In this document: in pieces, positions 46,220-56,507 of the stretch
Layout of the letters: every line of letters begins with the position of its first letter
Numbering within the stretch: position 1 is the first letter of the stretch
Assembly: GCA_045837725.1 (NCBI GenBank)
Contig: JBEWZL010000121.1
Coordinates: forward strand, 372,001 to 436,000
Reading direction: 5' to 3'
Source: Vermamoeba vermiformis
Taxonomy: Eukaryota; Tubulinea; Echinamoebida
DNA: 64,000 nucleotides
The notes under the pieces: model-generated
Told to the model about the DNA's origin: nothing
What the model saw: only the letters and a program-made list of their open reading frames with translations
The model's database searches: none
Program-made: the position numbers and the translations under genes

Positions 46220-47839
46220 TTATTTGCTTATAAGTTGCGTTGCTAGCTCGACGTTGTAAAATTCAAATATTTTGAGCCAGATCTCCAACGGCAGCACGGA
46301 TCCAGTCCTCAATATATTCGACAATATAATAGTAATAACACCTCGCTGTTGTATGTTCCGTCGAAGCCACAAGTCAATTCTGTAATCGCTTGACCAGGGC
46401 TTGAAGTACAATAATGTCGTGTTAATAGGGATCAATTCATTAACAACCAACTCTATGCACGAATTTACGCTTAAAGATGCTGCTAATGACATTTCCAAAT
46501 ATAGTAATGTTTTGTTGACTTTGAGAACTTCGACAATTATTTTGAATCGATGTACTTCTACTACTCGCGACGGTGATTCAGTGAGTGTAAGGCTTTGAAT
46601 GTGCTTATTGACTAGTAACATATTACATATAGCACTGATCTTGGGGTCTGATAATGAAGCATTCCTAAATGATAGTTTTTTCAGTTTGGTGTTGTTTTTT
46701 AATCCATTTGCCAAGTCAGTCATTGTCTCTAGGCTGAGTGCAGTAACAATGTCTAATTCGTTCACGTGACAATTCTCTGAATTTAATCCTTCGACTAATG
46801 TTTGCATGTCAACACCGACCATCGTGTGCAAGTGTAGTTTGGTCAAGTTGCCAGTCATAACTGCTTGCCCCAAATTACCTGGCTGAAATGCTGTATTTAC
46901 GCCGTTATATGCGAAAAGTGAGAGTGATCGGAGGTTGACACTTAAAAAGTTGACACTTTGACACTTTGACGCTGTCAACTTGAAAAACGTTCCTCGTTCA
47001 CACGTCAAATCAGTAATTGTAGTATTTGATTGCAGAGCCTCGGTCAATGGTTCGGTTAAATAGAAGTTGGTTATATCTAATGTCTTGAGCTTGGTCAGTT
47101 TGTAAAGGGATCTCGCAAATTGATTGGACAAGTGTTGCTGTTTGACGTTGTTAATAACGAGCTTTGTGAGGTTAAAATATCCCTCGATGGCTTCTAAGAA
47201 TTTACTACTCTTAGCGTCCATCCACGTAAAATCTCTAAGCTGAAGTTCGACCAGATTTGTTTTCGGATTTACTTTTTCGAGATCTACAAGGTTGTAACCA
47301 ACGTCTTTGCCGCTAAGAATTAACTTTGTTAGCGAGGTATTAGCTGCTATTGCTGGAATCGTGTCATGTAGTGCATGTTTAACGTTATCTATTTTCAAAG
47401 ATTTTAAGTTGGAGCAGATCTTCATTGTTTCGACTAATTGCTGGCAATATTCCTTGCTTATACCTCGTATTAGCCTTAAATGTATCATCGCTGGTTCTTT
47501 GAGCAGTAATTTGCATAAATGCGAAACAGCGTGGCCTCGCAGATCCACGACCAAAAATGCTATCTCTTCCAGTGTGCTTATTTTCAATAATTTTGAACAT
47601 ATAACTGCACCATCATCTACAAATCTTGTATTTTTGAATATTATAGACTTGATTGACGGCTTGATAAGCTTGAAGAATCGTTCATTAGAGGATTTGCCAA
47701 AACTGCAACGGATGACCTCGATCTTGTTGACTGATGCGAGCAATTTTTTGTTTTTTTCCAAGAAGGTAATTATTTGCTGCAAATTAGGCTCGTCTAGCTG
47801 TTGAAATACGATGCTGGATAATTTCTTGCTGATCTCCAA
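46220..47839 (-). CDS. Intronless LRR (RNI-like) protein with a C-terminal F-box-like motif
   Basis: 539 residues in a single exon, unusual in this intron-rich region. Irregular LRRs of the ribonuclease-inhibitor type fill most of it, for example LEEIAFLVVDLRGHAVSHLCKL, NLVELQLRDFTW, KLKTLDITNFYL, LRSLSLFAYNGV and LKKLSFRNASLS. The last 25 residues contain LPLEIWLKIFEFYN, which reads like the first helix of an F-box (LPxEIWxxIF), but it sits at the C-terminus and is followed by only ten residues. A complete F-box is about 45 residues, so this may be a remnant or a coincidence. Lack of introns could reflect retroposition. Function unknown. Confidence 0.7.
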   Translation of the reverse strand: MEISKKLSSIVFQQLDEPNLQQIITFLEKNKKLLASVNKIEVIRCSFGKSSNERFFKLIKPSIKSIIFKNTRFVDDGAVICSKLLKISTLEEIAFLVVDLRGHAVSHLCKLLLKEPAMIHLRLIRGISKEYCQQLVETMKICSNLKSLKIDNVKHALHDTIPAIAANTSLTKLILSGKDVGYNLVDLEKVNPKTNLVELQLRDFTWMDAKSSKFLEAIEGYFNLTKLVINNVKQQHLSNQFARSLYKLTKLKTLDITNFYLTEPLTEALQSNTTITDLTCERGTFFKLTASKCQSVNFLSVNLRSLSLFAYNGVNTAFQPGNLGQAVMTGNLTKLHLHTMVGVDMQTLVEGLNSENCHVNELDIVTALSLETMTDLANGLKNNTKLKKLSFRNASLSDPKISAICNMLLVNKHIQSLTLTESPSRVVEVHRFKIIVEVLKVNKTLLYLEMSLAASLSVNSCIELVVNELIPINTTLLYFKPWSSDYRIDLWLRRNIQQRGVITIILSNILRTGSVLPLEIWLKIFEFYNVELATQLISK

Positions 47840-48165
47840 TACACGCGCTGTATTCTTGCCAGTGCGCTACTTTGCTTTCTGTGATTACAATCGTATCCTA
47901 ATAATTATAAAAATTATTATTTCGATAATTATCAACCTTTTGGCAAAGTTCTAACTCGCAATCCCCGAGGAGATGGCAGGCGATCTGGTTGTCTTACCAT
48001 TCCTTTCGCTGCATCTATTAAATTATGTACATTGCAGCAACTACAAGTCGTTAGTTGTGCCTGTTTTCTTATTAGAAAGGTTAATAATGAAAAAATTACG
48101 CGAAAATCTTTGGCCTTGGAAACAAAACTATCCGCACTATATTTACATTATCATATTTACAATAT
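47840..48165. other. Intergenic region
   Basis: 325 bp between two minus-strand genes; the 73-codon plus-strand ORF at 47973 has no supporting motif. Confidence 0.4.
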
Positions 48166-50759
48166 TTACGACTGATAAGTCATCGTATAAGTAACAACCT
48201 TCTTATATCTCGTATCAGGATCGATCGTGTGTTCACTGAAATTCGGATTCAGATCCGTCGGTGTCGAACTCAACAACGCTCTGTAATATTTGCTGCATTC
48301 TTCAGCGGCTTTTTCAACACTTTTTCCATTCTAGGAAATAGCAAATGATTAATAAAGAGCTTAAAATAGCCTGAGAAAGGGTGATCTAACTTACCTCGAA
48401 GAAATGTTTTACGACCCACGTGACATCAAGAGCGGACAATACGGCTCGATTAGCGCCTGTTCCGATTGGCCAAAACGGTTCAACGAGCGCGTCACCAACA
48501 AGAGCCACTGGCAAAAAGTGACCAGTGCGGTCATCTTTGATGAACTTGAATTCTTCTTTGCTCTCTTGTCGCGACGAAAAATCAAAAATTTGAACGTCGT
48601 CTTGGTCCCTAGAATACATTGTTAGTAATGTGAACGTGTTAATATCATTGTGAAACGTACTTATGGTTCTTCGAGAAAGGCACATCCGCGGGCAAGTTGA
48701 CTTTGTTTGCAACCTCTCGAACGAGTGATTTGAGGCTATTATAGTCAATGTTGCTCTGACTTAACATGTCTGGACCTTCAGACTGTTATAATAACAAAGT
48801 ACGTTAGAAAGGGTACATCGATTTGAAGTGACATGTTGACACGTGTCATGCTCGGTTGGTACGTACCTTAATGACACCTCGCTTCAGAAGACTCTCGCGC
48901 TTGGCAGTCATGACGAAGTAATGTGTTTCACCACGATAATAAACGAGGTTCTCGAGATCAATATCGTATTCATCTCGCAGGTGCGCAAAGAACTAAAAAA
49001 CGGATCTTGTCAACCTTTTGCACCAACGCTAACTAAAATAGTACTTACAGGCTTATTATAAATGGACATGAGTCCGAACTCGTTGAGGGCAATCTCATCG
49101 CGAGATTGATTGTTGACAAAATTGGCAGTAATGCCGATGGCTTCTGAACCCTTGAATAACTTGCGATCAAACTCGAACAGCTTAGCAACATTTGAGTTTT
49201 GACCGTCAGCACCAATTAAGACATTGCAGCGCAAATCCTCTTTTGGAGGCTTTGTTTTCGATGTTTCTTTGATCTGCAGATCCACGAGTTAGTCACACCT
49301 TTGCAATAATTCTATGACCATATCGTTTCTAATATATGCTTACCTTGGCGGTCCAAACAGTTCCAAACTCACTGGTGCGCTTAGTATTTCTTTTAAGACC
49401 TGAAAATATGACGCCAGAGTGGATGTGCACACCGTTAATTAAAGCAACTTTTGTGAGCAATAATTGCAAGCGACGAATAGACACGTGATGAATACCACCA
49501 GTGCAGAACTTGGGGAAGAAGAATTTAGCGCCGACTGACTGCAATGAGCGAAGGTTAGTTGGTTCAGTGAACGAGAAAAAATAAATTTGATAAAATTACG
49601 TACTGTTAACTCGCTAATTGTAGAGTCCCAAATGTGCACCAAGTTGTGTCTAGTGAATGACTTTCTCATCTCGAGAATAGTAGCCTATAAAGCAACAAAT
49701 GAGTTTGATTTTTAACGTAAACCGGATGCCGAGTACGTACAATACCGCCTAAGAATGAAAATTCAATTGCAGCTCTCAACCCGGCTATTCCAGCCCCGAT
49801 AATAACGACTTTCGGCTTTTCATTGCATTTCCATTCATATTCAGCCTAATAGAAAGAATTAGACCTTTAGACCCACATCCGAATCAAAATAGATTCCATT
49901 TTGTTGCAATACTGTTCATACGTACCCCTGATCGTTTTTTGTCTAATAATCTCCATAATGAATTAAATCTAACGACGTTTTCAGTGTTCTGCTTCAATTT
50001 CTCGTAGAGTTCATTATTGTTAGCTGGATTGATGACTAGAAATTTCAATTAATATTAAAATCAACGCTAATAATATTAATATCTATAATATAGTACTTAC
50101 GCTCACGAATCTTGTCGAAAATTGATAAAGTCGAGCGCAGATCTTCAGCGGCCACAAAGCTTTCGAAAAGCGAGGAAATTTCGTTATCGTTGGTTTGTTT
50201 CGGACTACCAGTGCCCGTATTCTCAATATTCATAGCATTGCTCGGACTATTATTGCTCCAGGAAGACTTTCTTGGTGAGTTAGATCTGCTTCGAGCTCTT
50301 GTAAACGACTTTTCAACTGGATCTGCTTGCCAGTTTGCTGCAGCAACACATGTATCCTTTAAAGGGGATGTAGGTCGAATATCTATGTGGAAAATAGAGC
50401 ATAAATCAGTATTTTAGTACAAGATCCGGATTTGGAGAATTTCTCGATAAATGGATTTGGGCCCTGACCTTGAGTTTTTAAAGGACTAGCTGATCTCGAG
50501 TCTGTATCGCTACTATTATTGCTGCTATTAGCACTTGCACTATCGCTGCTGTTCTCTTTGCACAGATCTTCAAACTGCGCGATGCGATTACGAACAGATT
50601 CAGTTCTAATAATACCTGGCTCTATATAATCAATTAGCTACGATGCAAAAAGAATATAGACGCACCTCTCGTATTAGTAGGCGCAGTATTTGAGTTGAAA
50701 GGCTTTGGTGGTTCCGAAACTGATCTGTTTCTTGTTCGGATGTCGACAACGCTTGTCAT
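48166..50759 (-). CDS. MICAL-like FAD-dependent monooxygenase
   Basis: About 640 residues in about eleven exons. A disordered Ser/Asn/Thr-rich N-terminal region of about 180 residues precedes the flavin domain. Motifs in order: the Rossmann fingerprint [53 protein letters not shown], the DG motif [27 protein letters not shown], the pair [19 protein letters not shown], and [21 protein letters not shown] (GD motif). It ends soon after [11 protein letters not shown]. This order and these segments match the MICAL flavoprotein domain, which oxidises actin methionines and so disassembles filaments. The CH, LIM and RabBD domains that follow in animal MICALs are absent; the protein ends about 13 residues after the flavin domain. 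Whether actin is the substrate here is inference. Confidence 0.83.
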
Positions 50760-52245
50760 TTTGGTTGATTCTATTTACAGTATGTACAATTACGTGTGGT
50801 GTTGTGATCGTTGAATTAAAACAATGTGCTCCAAACGAGGTTTTTGGTGTCAAATCTGTTACTTCAACGAAAATACAATTTGCCCGCAGTAAAGAAACAA
50901 GCGGCAGAAAAATTGCAAGCATTTAGCAAGAAATTCGGCTATTACCATATTTACACTAGCACCGGTCGTTGCGTTTTGACATAATTTTTAAGAAATTCAA
51001 AAAAAAATTAGATGAAATTCAACGTAAAATTATTAAATCGCAGGACATTGCTTGGCAAGATTTTGTGATGCGGCTTACCGTACAGTAAACAGCTCACTTG
51101 TTATTGTTGGCTAGCTGCCGTATTATTTATCCTTTCCTTGCCGATCGACTTCTTTTCATTCTCGCTTTCCACATGTATTACTGCATTAATTAGCAGTATG
51201 CCTTACGCGATCAAATTAGCTATTACGGACAGCAACTATGTATTCATTGGCCGCGAATAAACAAAAGACCGTTTTTTATCGTCGGATCAAGTTTTGGGCG
51301 GGAAAGCAACAGAAAGCGAGTTTTGGGCCAAACGGAAAAAATCAAGAATCAGAGTTCAGGCGCGCTTGCAAACCAGCTGGCCCATTAATTAATTTAAAAC
51401 AGTTCAAGTCAAGTCTCAGCACAACTAAAGAATGGAAGGCGTCAGTTGGAGCAGTTTCTGCGACATAGATCCGGCCTCAGGCAACGCAACCGCTTGCAAT
51501 TGGAGCGTAACCGTCACTGTCGCAGCCCCACAAGTTGAAACTCATACCTATGGACTCGATAGAGGACTGCAACTGAATTGATAAACCAAGGGCCGGCTTT
51601 GGAGAACCAGATCTGATACCGTTAGAATAATTGGAATTGTACCGAAATAAAATAAATTAACTCCGAATTGTAGTATTAATAGAATAGTTCAAGGAGGATA
51701 GTAGTGCTAACTTATGAGAGGCCAGCACTCTTTCTTTACCTCCTTCTCGTAAAATTAATCCAATGTCGTCCGCTTAATCCGGTTTATTTGTAAGTTATTC
51801 ATGGAGGCCTAAGGGAGGCAATGTAGTGAGCAAGTTATATAGCACTAGGTATTGCCGACAAGCGGTGGCCTAAACTTCAGAAAATTCTTAAATTTAAAAC
51901 GAAGGATCGTTTCTGTAATCCAGCTCCAGTAGTTTCATTTTGATAAAATTATAATTATGAGCCACTGTCGTCAGTAGTGCTTAGGTTGGACTAATCTTTG
52001 ATATTAAGGAAATTATTGCCTCAAAGGCAGAGTTGCTGGGTTGAGCCACGATCTGCTATGTCGCGCGGCCGATCGAGAGCTTAAGCTCCAAATAGCATAT
52101 TTTGGTATTAGAATTAGTAAATTATAGCTAGTTATGTTAAAGCTGTTTGCATCCGTCATCAAACAAAAATAATCGGAACATTTTTCAATGTTGAGCAGAA
52201 TTGACAACAAGCGTAATATATATTTTATAATTAATAAAAATAATA
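50760..52245. other. Gene-poor region of about 1.5 kb
   Basis: Longest stretch without a supported gene apart from the C-rich block. It contains overlapping plus-strand ORFs at 51238-51468 (76 codons, basic) and 51432-51584 (50 codons, GC-richer, with WSSFCDIDP and CNWSVTVTVAAP). These have no start context, family or splice partners I could confirm. An upstream exon of the EF-hand gene could lie here. No RNA gene or repeat seen. Confidence 0.35.
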
Positions 52246-52622
52246 ATGGTAGGAAAGGCGTCATATTTCAAATGCTATGAAGCTGATTAATTTTAACATC
52301 TGGATTTAAGGCGAGTAGACAGGCGTTAAAATCAGCTTTAGCGGATCCAACGTGCCACGAAAAAATTAAAGCAGCGTTTAATATGTACGACCTCGATGGC
52401 AAAGGAATTTTAAACCGGATCGAGTTTGGAGAGTTTGCGAAACATCTATTATCAATTTTAGAATCATCTGAAGACGCGCCCATTATTACCAAACAATTAG
52501 AAGCTGATTCACCAGCCCAATTTGCAGATAAATTATTTAACAGGTCAGATCTTAACGAAGATAACGTGATCTCATTTTCAGAATTCGAATCAATAGTGCT
52601 TTCGATGGAAATAGATCACTAG
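52246..52622 (+). CDS. Small EF-hand protein
   Basis: About 100 residues. The best model starts at an ATG immediately followed by a GTAGG donor (52246-52248), with a short intron to an acceptor at about 52309, giving M then ASRQALKSALADPTC. Two EF-hands follow. The first loop, DLDGKGILNRIE, is followed by FGEFAKHLL; the second, DLNEDNVISFSE, by FESIVLSM. Acidic residues are at loop positions 1, 3 and 12 in both hands, so calcium binding is likely. The length would suit a calmodulin half-size protein; an alternative is that more 5' exons lie in the gene-poor region upstream. Confidence 0.65.
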
Positions 52623-52713
52623 AATATTTTTTGTAATTAATTGTATGTATTTTGGCAGTAAAATTTGATTTAGTAATCAATTTAAAAGACAGATCGGATC
52701 GAAGTACCTATAA

Positions 52714-55505
52714 TTATTTCTTTTTCATCGCTTTACATTTGTTGCCGGCACCACAGTCACTAAAATCGCATTAATATATTATTTAGCGCCTATTCATATT
52801 ATTTTGAGGCTTACCAATAAAAGAGACTGTTGTTTGGTTTAGATGAGATAAAATGACCTTCATGAGACGTCTTTACGCACGTTTCGCACACTCCTGAGCT
52901 AGTGCATAGACCACACGTATAGCATTCGTACCTAATCATATTATTAGTCCAACAAAATGGCCAATACTAAAAAATTTCGTAACGACATCTGAATCCACCC
53001 GCCAAAATGACATATTGATGGCGATTTAAGGATTAAAAATAATATAATATCGTCATTTAGAACAATTCTTACCAATTTTGCTCGCTAAAGTTCGCATTAG
53101 TCGCTGAAAAAGTGCACAGATTTCTCGCGATAGCCACATCCACGTTCCTCGCTAATTTTAAATATTAGACAGAATAAAATTTCTATATGATGTGCATTTA
53201 TGCTTACCTATAGTCGATGGATCGTCTCCTTCAGTATACAACATCTCATAATCGGCTTTTTTCTTCTCTTCAAACACGCAATTTGTTTGATTATCTTTAA
53301 TAGTGTTGTTTTGCAATATATATTCACTCGATAAATGCGGTTCTTCTTGTTCGGGCATTTGAAGGCCTATAATTATAGTTAGAACTTGGATCTATAATCG
53401 AACTTTAGATTCGGATCTTAGTTTTGAACCACAAATAATCTCTGTGGACCAATAACTTATAAAAGATATTAATGTCCGCCTAGTAATGCTATTAGACATT
53501 ATTGAGAGGAATAAGCCTTATAAATATACTAGATCCGGATCTGATGTTTACGTACCAATATTTTCGTTATTAGTGATCGTATTTCCAGTAAATTTTTCAA
53601 CTTTAACGTCGTATCTGATACTAACGCCCCAATATTGGTTTCGTCTAATAATATTGTCTTCTAAACTAACTGTCGTGTTTTCAAATGCGATCACGCCGAT
53701 TGGATTTTTATCCATTTCATTTCCTTTTATGGCAATCTTCGAGAAATGCTTGCAACCAATCGCAAGCTCTTCGCACTTGGTAAAATAACATTTTTCGACG
53801 GTAATATCTGCCGCGCAGTCATAAGTAAGAACGCCGCTTTTGTTGCCGTCAAATTGACAGCTTTCAACGCTTGATTTTTTGTCTTCGGTGCATTCTCTGA
53901 ACTCGACGCCGGCCAGATTTCCAGTGAATACTATAAAATGAAATAAAATAAGACATCCACTAAAAAAAAAAATATTAAAATCCGATCTTTTTTTCAATTT
54001 TTTCACAGATATTTTTGCGTCAATATTCGGTAGATTTGTTCAAGTTCAATATTATTTCCTTATTTGGAAAGTGCACATATATGATGATTGGACGTACCGC
54101 AGTTTCTGACAGTTAGAGCACCATTGATAGCAAAAATTCCGTTCTGTTTGCAGTCGTAAAAGTTGCTGTTTTCAACGACGGCATGAGCTCCTTCTCTGCG
54201 CACAATAAAATATTAATATTCTTTTCTTGGAATTCGATACCGAATAAGCGGATCTGGACCTCTGATGATTGATTTTTAGTACGTACCTCACTAACAATCC
54301 CGACAATGAACCAGAATGAAACTCGCAGTTGTCAATATGAAATGTAAATTGTCTTAATATACAAGCCGAATGGCCAGCCTGTTTTGTCTCCTGCATTCAC
54401 CGTAATATTCTGTATTTTAATAAGAAAGTGTCAGATTTGCTCTACTCTCGAATGGAAATTATTGTAATAGAATTACCTTGATCTCAATAACGACCTCTTT
54501 TTCTCGCGCCGAGCCGTAAAAATAAAATGGCGTGGTCATGACCGGATCCGTTTCTTTGATAAAAATTGTTTTTTGCTCAGGCATCTTCTCGCTCCAAGGC
54601 ATATCATATAGTCCATAGTAATTGTTACCGCCAAGAACAAAAACAACAAAAGAACAGCCAGAGACCAAAGTGAAAAAAAGAAGAAGAAAGCAAGAAAAAC
54701 CAGGGAAAGGATTAAAAAAATTCTCCCTTGTTCTACGTTTTTCGTATTTATTTTTTTAATTGGAGTAATAAAATTGGAAAGGGGGGGAGGCGGTAAGGAA
54801 CTTCCCGGTTTTTATATAGCGTATTTAGGAGTAGAAACTCTCACCGGGAAGGAAGGATAAAAGAGAGGAATAGAAAGAAGCCAGTGGGCCCCTCGGCCCC
54901 TGACCCTTCTTTTGCTATTCCATGATTCTGTTCTTGCCCGGCACTCAGAGCCCTCCAATTCCGCCCCTCAAAGATCAAAGATACAAACGGAAACACTTCT
55001 AATAGGCCTTAGTAAATTCCGGAAGAACCGCGGTATTTGAGTGGTTTTGGCCGTGGTTGAAAAAAACAAATCCCCTCGAGGCGTGTGGAAAAAAGCGTTT
55101 TGATGGTTTCGAAGTTTCAATGTGGCGGTAACAGTAATTACAATAAGGACGCAAAATGAAGGATTCTCCCTCAGGAATTACGTAATTGCCTGGAGCAAAA
55201 ATGTATTTAACTGGATTCGCTTTTGTTCGTGTAGCTGAATCATCATGCACTTCTGCAATTGTTGGTAGCTCTTTAGCAGTCTTAAATATTTCTTTCCAAT
55301 CTAAATTATTCATTAAGAATATCGAAGATTCTGATTTATTTTCGATCTAAACTAGAATTCACTAAATCCGCAATTTTTTGATAATTTAAAAGCATAATAA
55401 TAAGGGCAAAAATTAATGATATAAATACATCGTAATATTTACCTGTAATATCTGCTGGCACGTAAATTATCGGCTTTTTTTCATTGACGTAAGATTGAAC
55501 TTCAG
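52714..55505 (-). CDS. FBXO11-like beta-helix and UBR-box protein, 5' part disrupted
   Basis: From the stop upward: a UBR-box zinc finger (YECYTCGLCTSSGVCETC, SHEGHF, FYCDCGAGNKC) forms the C-terminus. Before it is a right-handed parallel beta-helix with repeats such as GVEFRECTEDKKSSVESCQF, GVLTYDCAADITVEKCYF, NPIGVIAFENTTVSLEDN and WGVSIRYDVKVEKFTGN. This beta-helix then UBR order is that of FBXO11/DRE-1, an SCF substrate receptor. At 55000-55505 are further coding pieces (PIIYVPADIT, WKEIFKTAKELPTIAEVHDD and VKYIFAPGNYVIPEG) that join in frame by a normal intron. Between 54670 and about 55000, and upstream of 55505, the sequence becomes noisy and the gene is lost; an F-box, if present, would lie there. 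A reading-frame change is also needed near 54350-54400. The outer coordinate marks the last recognisable coding, not a start codon. Confidence 0.62.
54660..54990. other. Compositionally aberrant stretch inside the FBXO11-like gene
   Basis: Purine-rich runs (AAAAAAAGAAGAAGAAAG, a run of seven G at about 54781) interrupt the coding sequence of the FBXO11-like gene. Such homopolymers are not seen in normal parts of the window. Likely low-quality consensus rather than biology. Confidence 0.5.
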
Positions 55506-55539
55506 TTTATTAAATTTCTAACACCAGAATAAATATCAA

Positions 55540-56340
55540 AGTTTCAAGAAGAAGAGAGGGAGCGGCCTTGGCTGGAAACGCAATGCGCAAAAGATAAAAA
55601 CATACAAAAGTACCCCCCACCCCCAACCAAAAAGACTCCCCCCCCCCAAGACCTCCTCCCGCGCTCTCGGCGCTCCGAAAATACTCCCCCTTACTCCCCC
55701 CCCACCAATATAGCCATCACTAATAATATACTCTACTAAACTGCTCCCCCCCCCACGACTCTTTCTCAAGAAAAAATACCCTAAAAAAACCCTCCTTCAA
55801 AACCCACGCCAGATTAAACCACTTGTACCTATCAGCTCGCCAGATTTAACTACCAGGATAAAGCTCCGCCCCCAAAAAAGACTGAAGTCTCCAACTCTTC
55901 TCCCAAAACCGTCAACCGAATCAGCATATCCCTCAACCCCTCACAACAAACTCAACAGGTACTCCTCCCCCCCCCCCTCCCCCATACCAAAAGAACGCTG
56001 TTCAGCTGCCCCAATAACCTCCTTCCAGACCTATACCGCCTTCTACTGATGCAGAAAAGAGACTCCAACAAAATCTAAGATATAAACGAGCTCACAACCT
56101 TGCAAATCATAAACCCCTGCCACCCCCCTCCAAAGAAACAAAACTATAAAACCGACTCCCCCCCACGAACGACTTGATTTCACGCCCCCAGACCCACCCG
56201 CAAAACAAAACGGTTTAACTGTCCCCCCCCAAGAACAACCCCCCATGCACCGGCCCCACATGAAGACCCCGCCCGACGCCCCCGCCCCCGGAGAAAAAGA
56301 AAAGCGAAAGAAGGAAGGGTGAAAAAGATTGAGCAAATGA
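55540..56340. other. C-homopolymer-rich block of about 800 bp, probable assembly artefact
   Basis: The plus strand is very rich in C and A with repeated runs of seven to nine C (at about 55639, 55745 and 55970) and has few G or T. No intron, codon signature or repeat unit is recognisable, and ORFs inside it are Gly-rich translations of the C-runs. Both flanks return to normal composition. A genuine C-tract satellite is the alternative. Confidence 0.5.
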
Positions 56341-56507
56341 TTATCTAAAATAAATGAAATATACCCAACTGGGTTTTTACAATACCTTTCGATCAGAATA
56401 AATAAAGGGACTGATACTATAGAGGGTATAAAAAAATTTTTATATACAGGTTGTTTTGCGAACGTTAGAAGTTTGCTGACATGTCAAGCTCGGATGCAGA
56501 TCCGAAA

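Noticed and set aside
50760-52245. Possible mobile element in the gene-poor region
   Set aside because: No terminal repeats, target-site duplication, polymerase or transposase motif could be seen.
55536-56336. Gly/Trp-rich minus-strand ORFs in the C-rich block
   Set aside because: They are translations of C-homopolymers and show no protein-like pattern.
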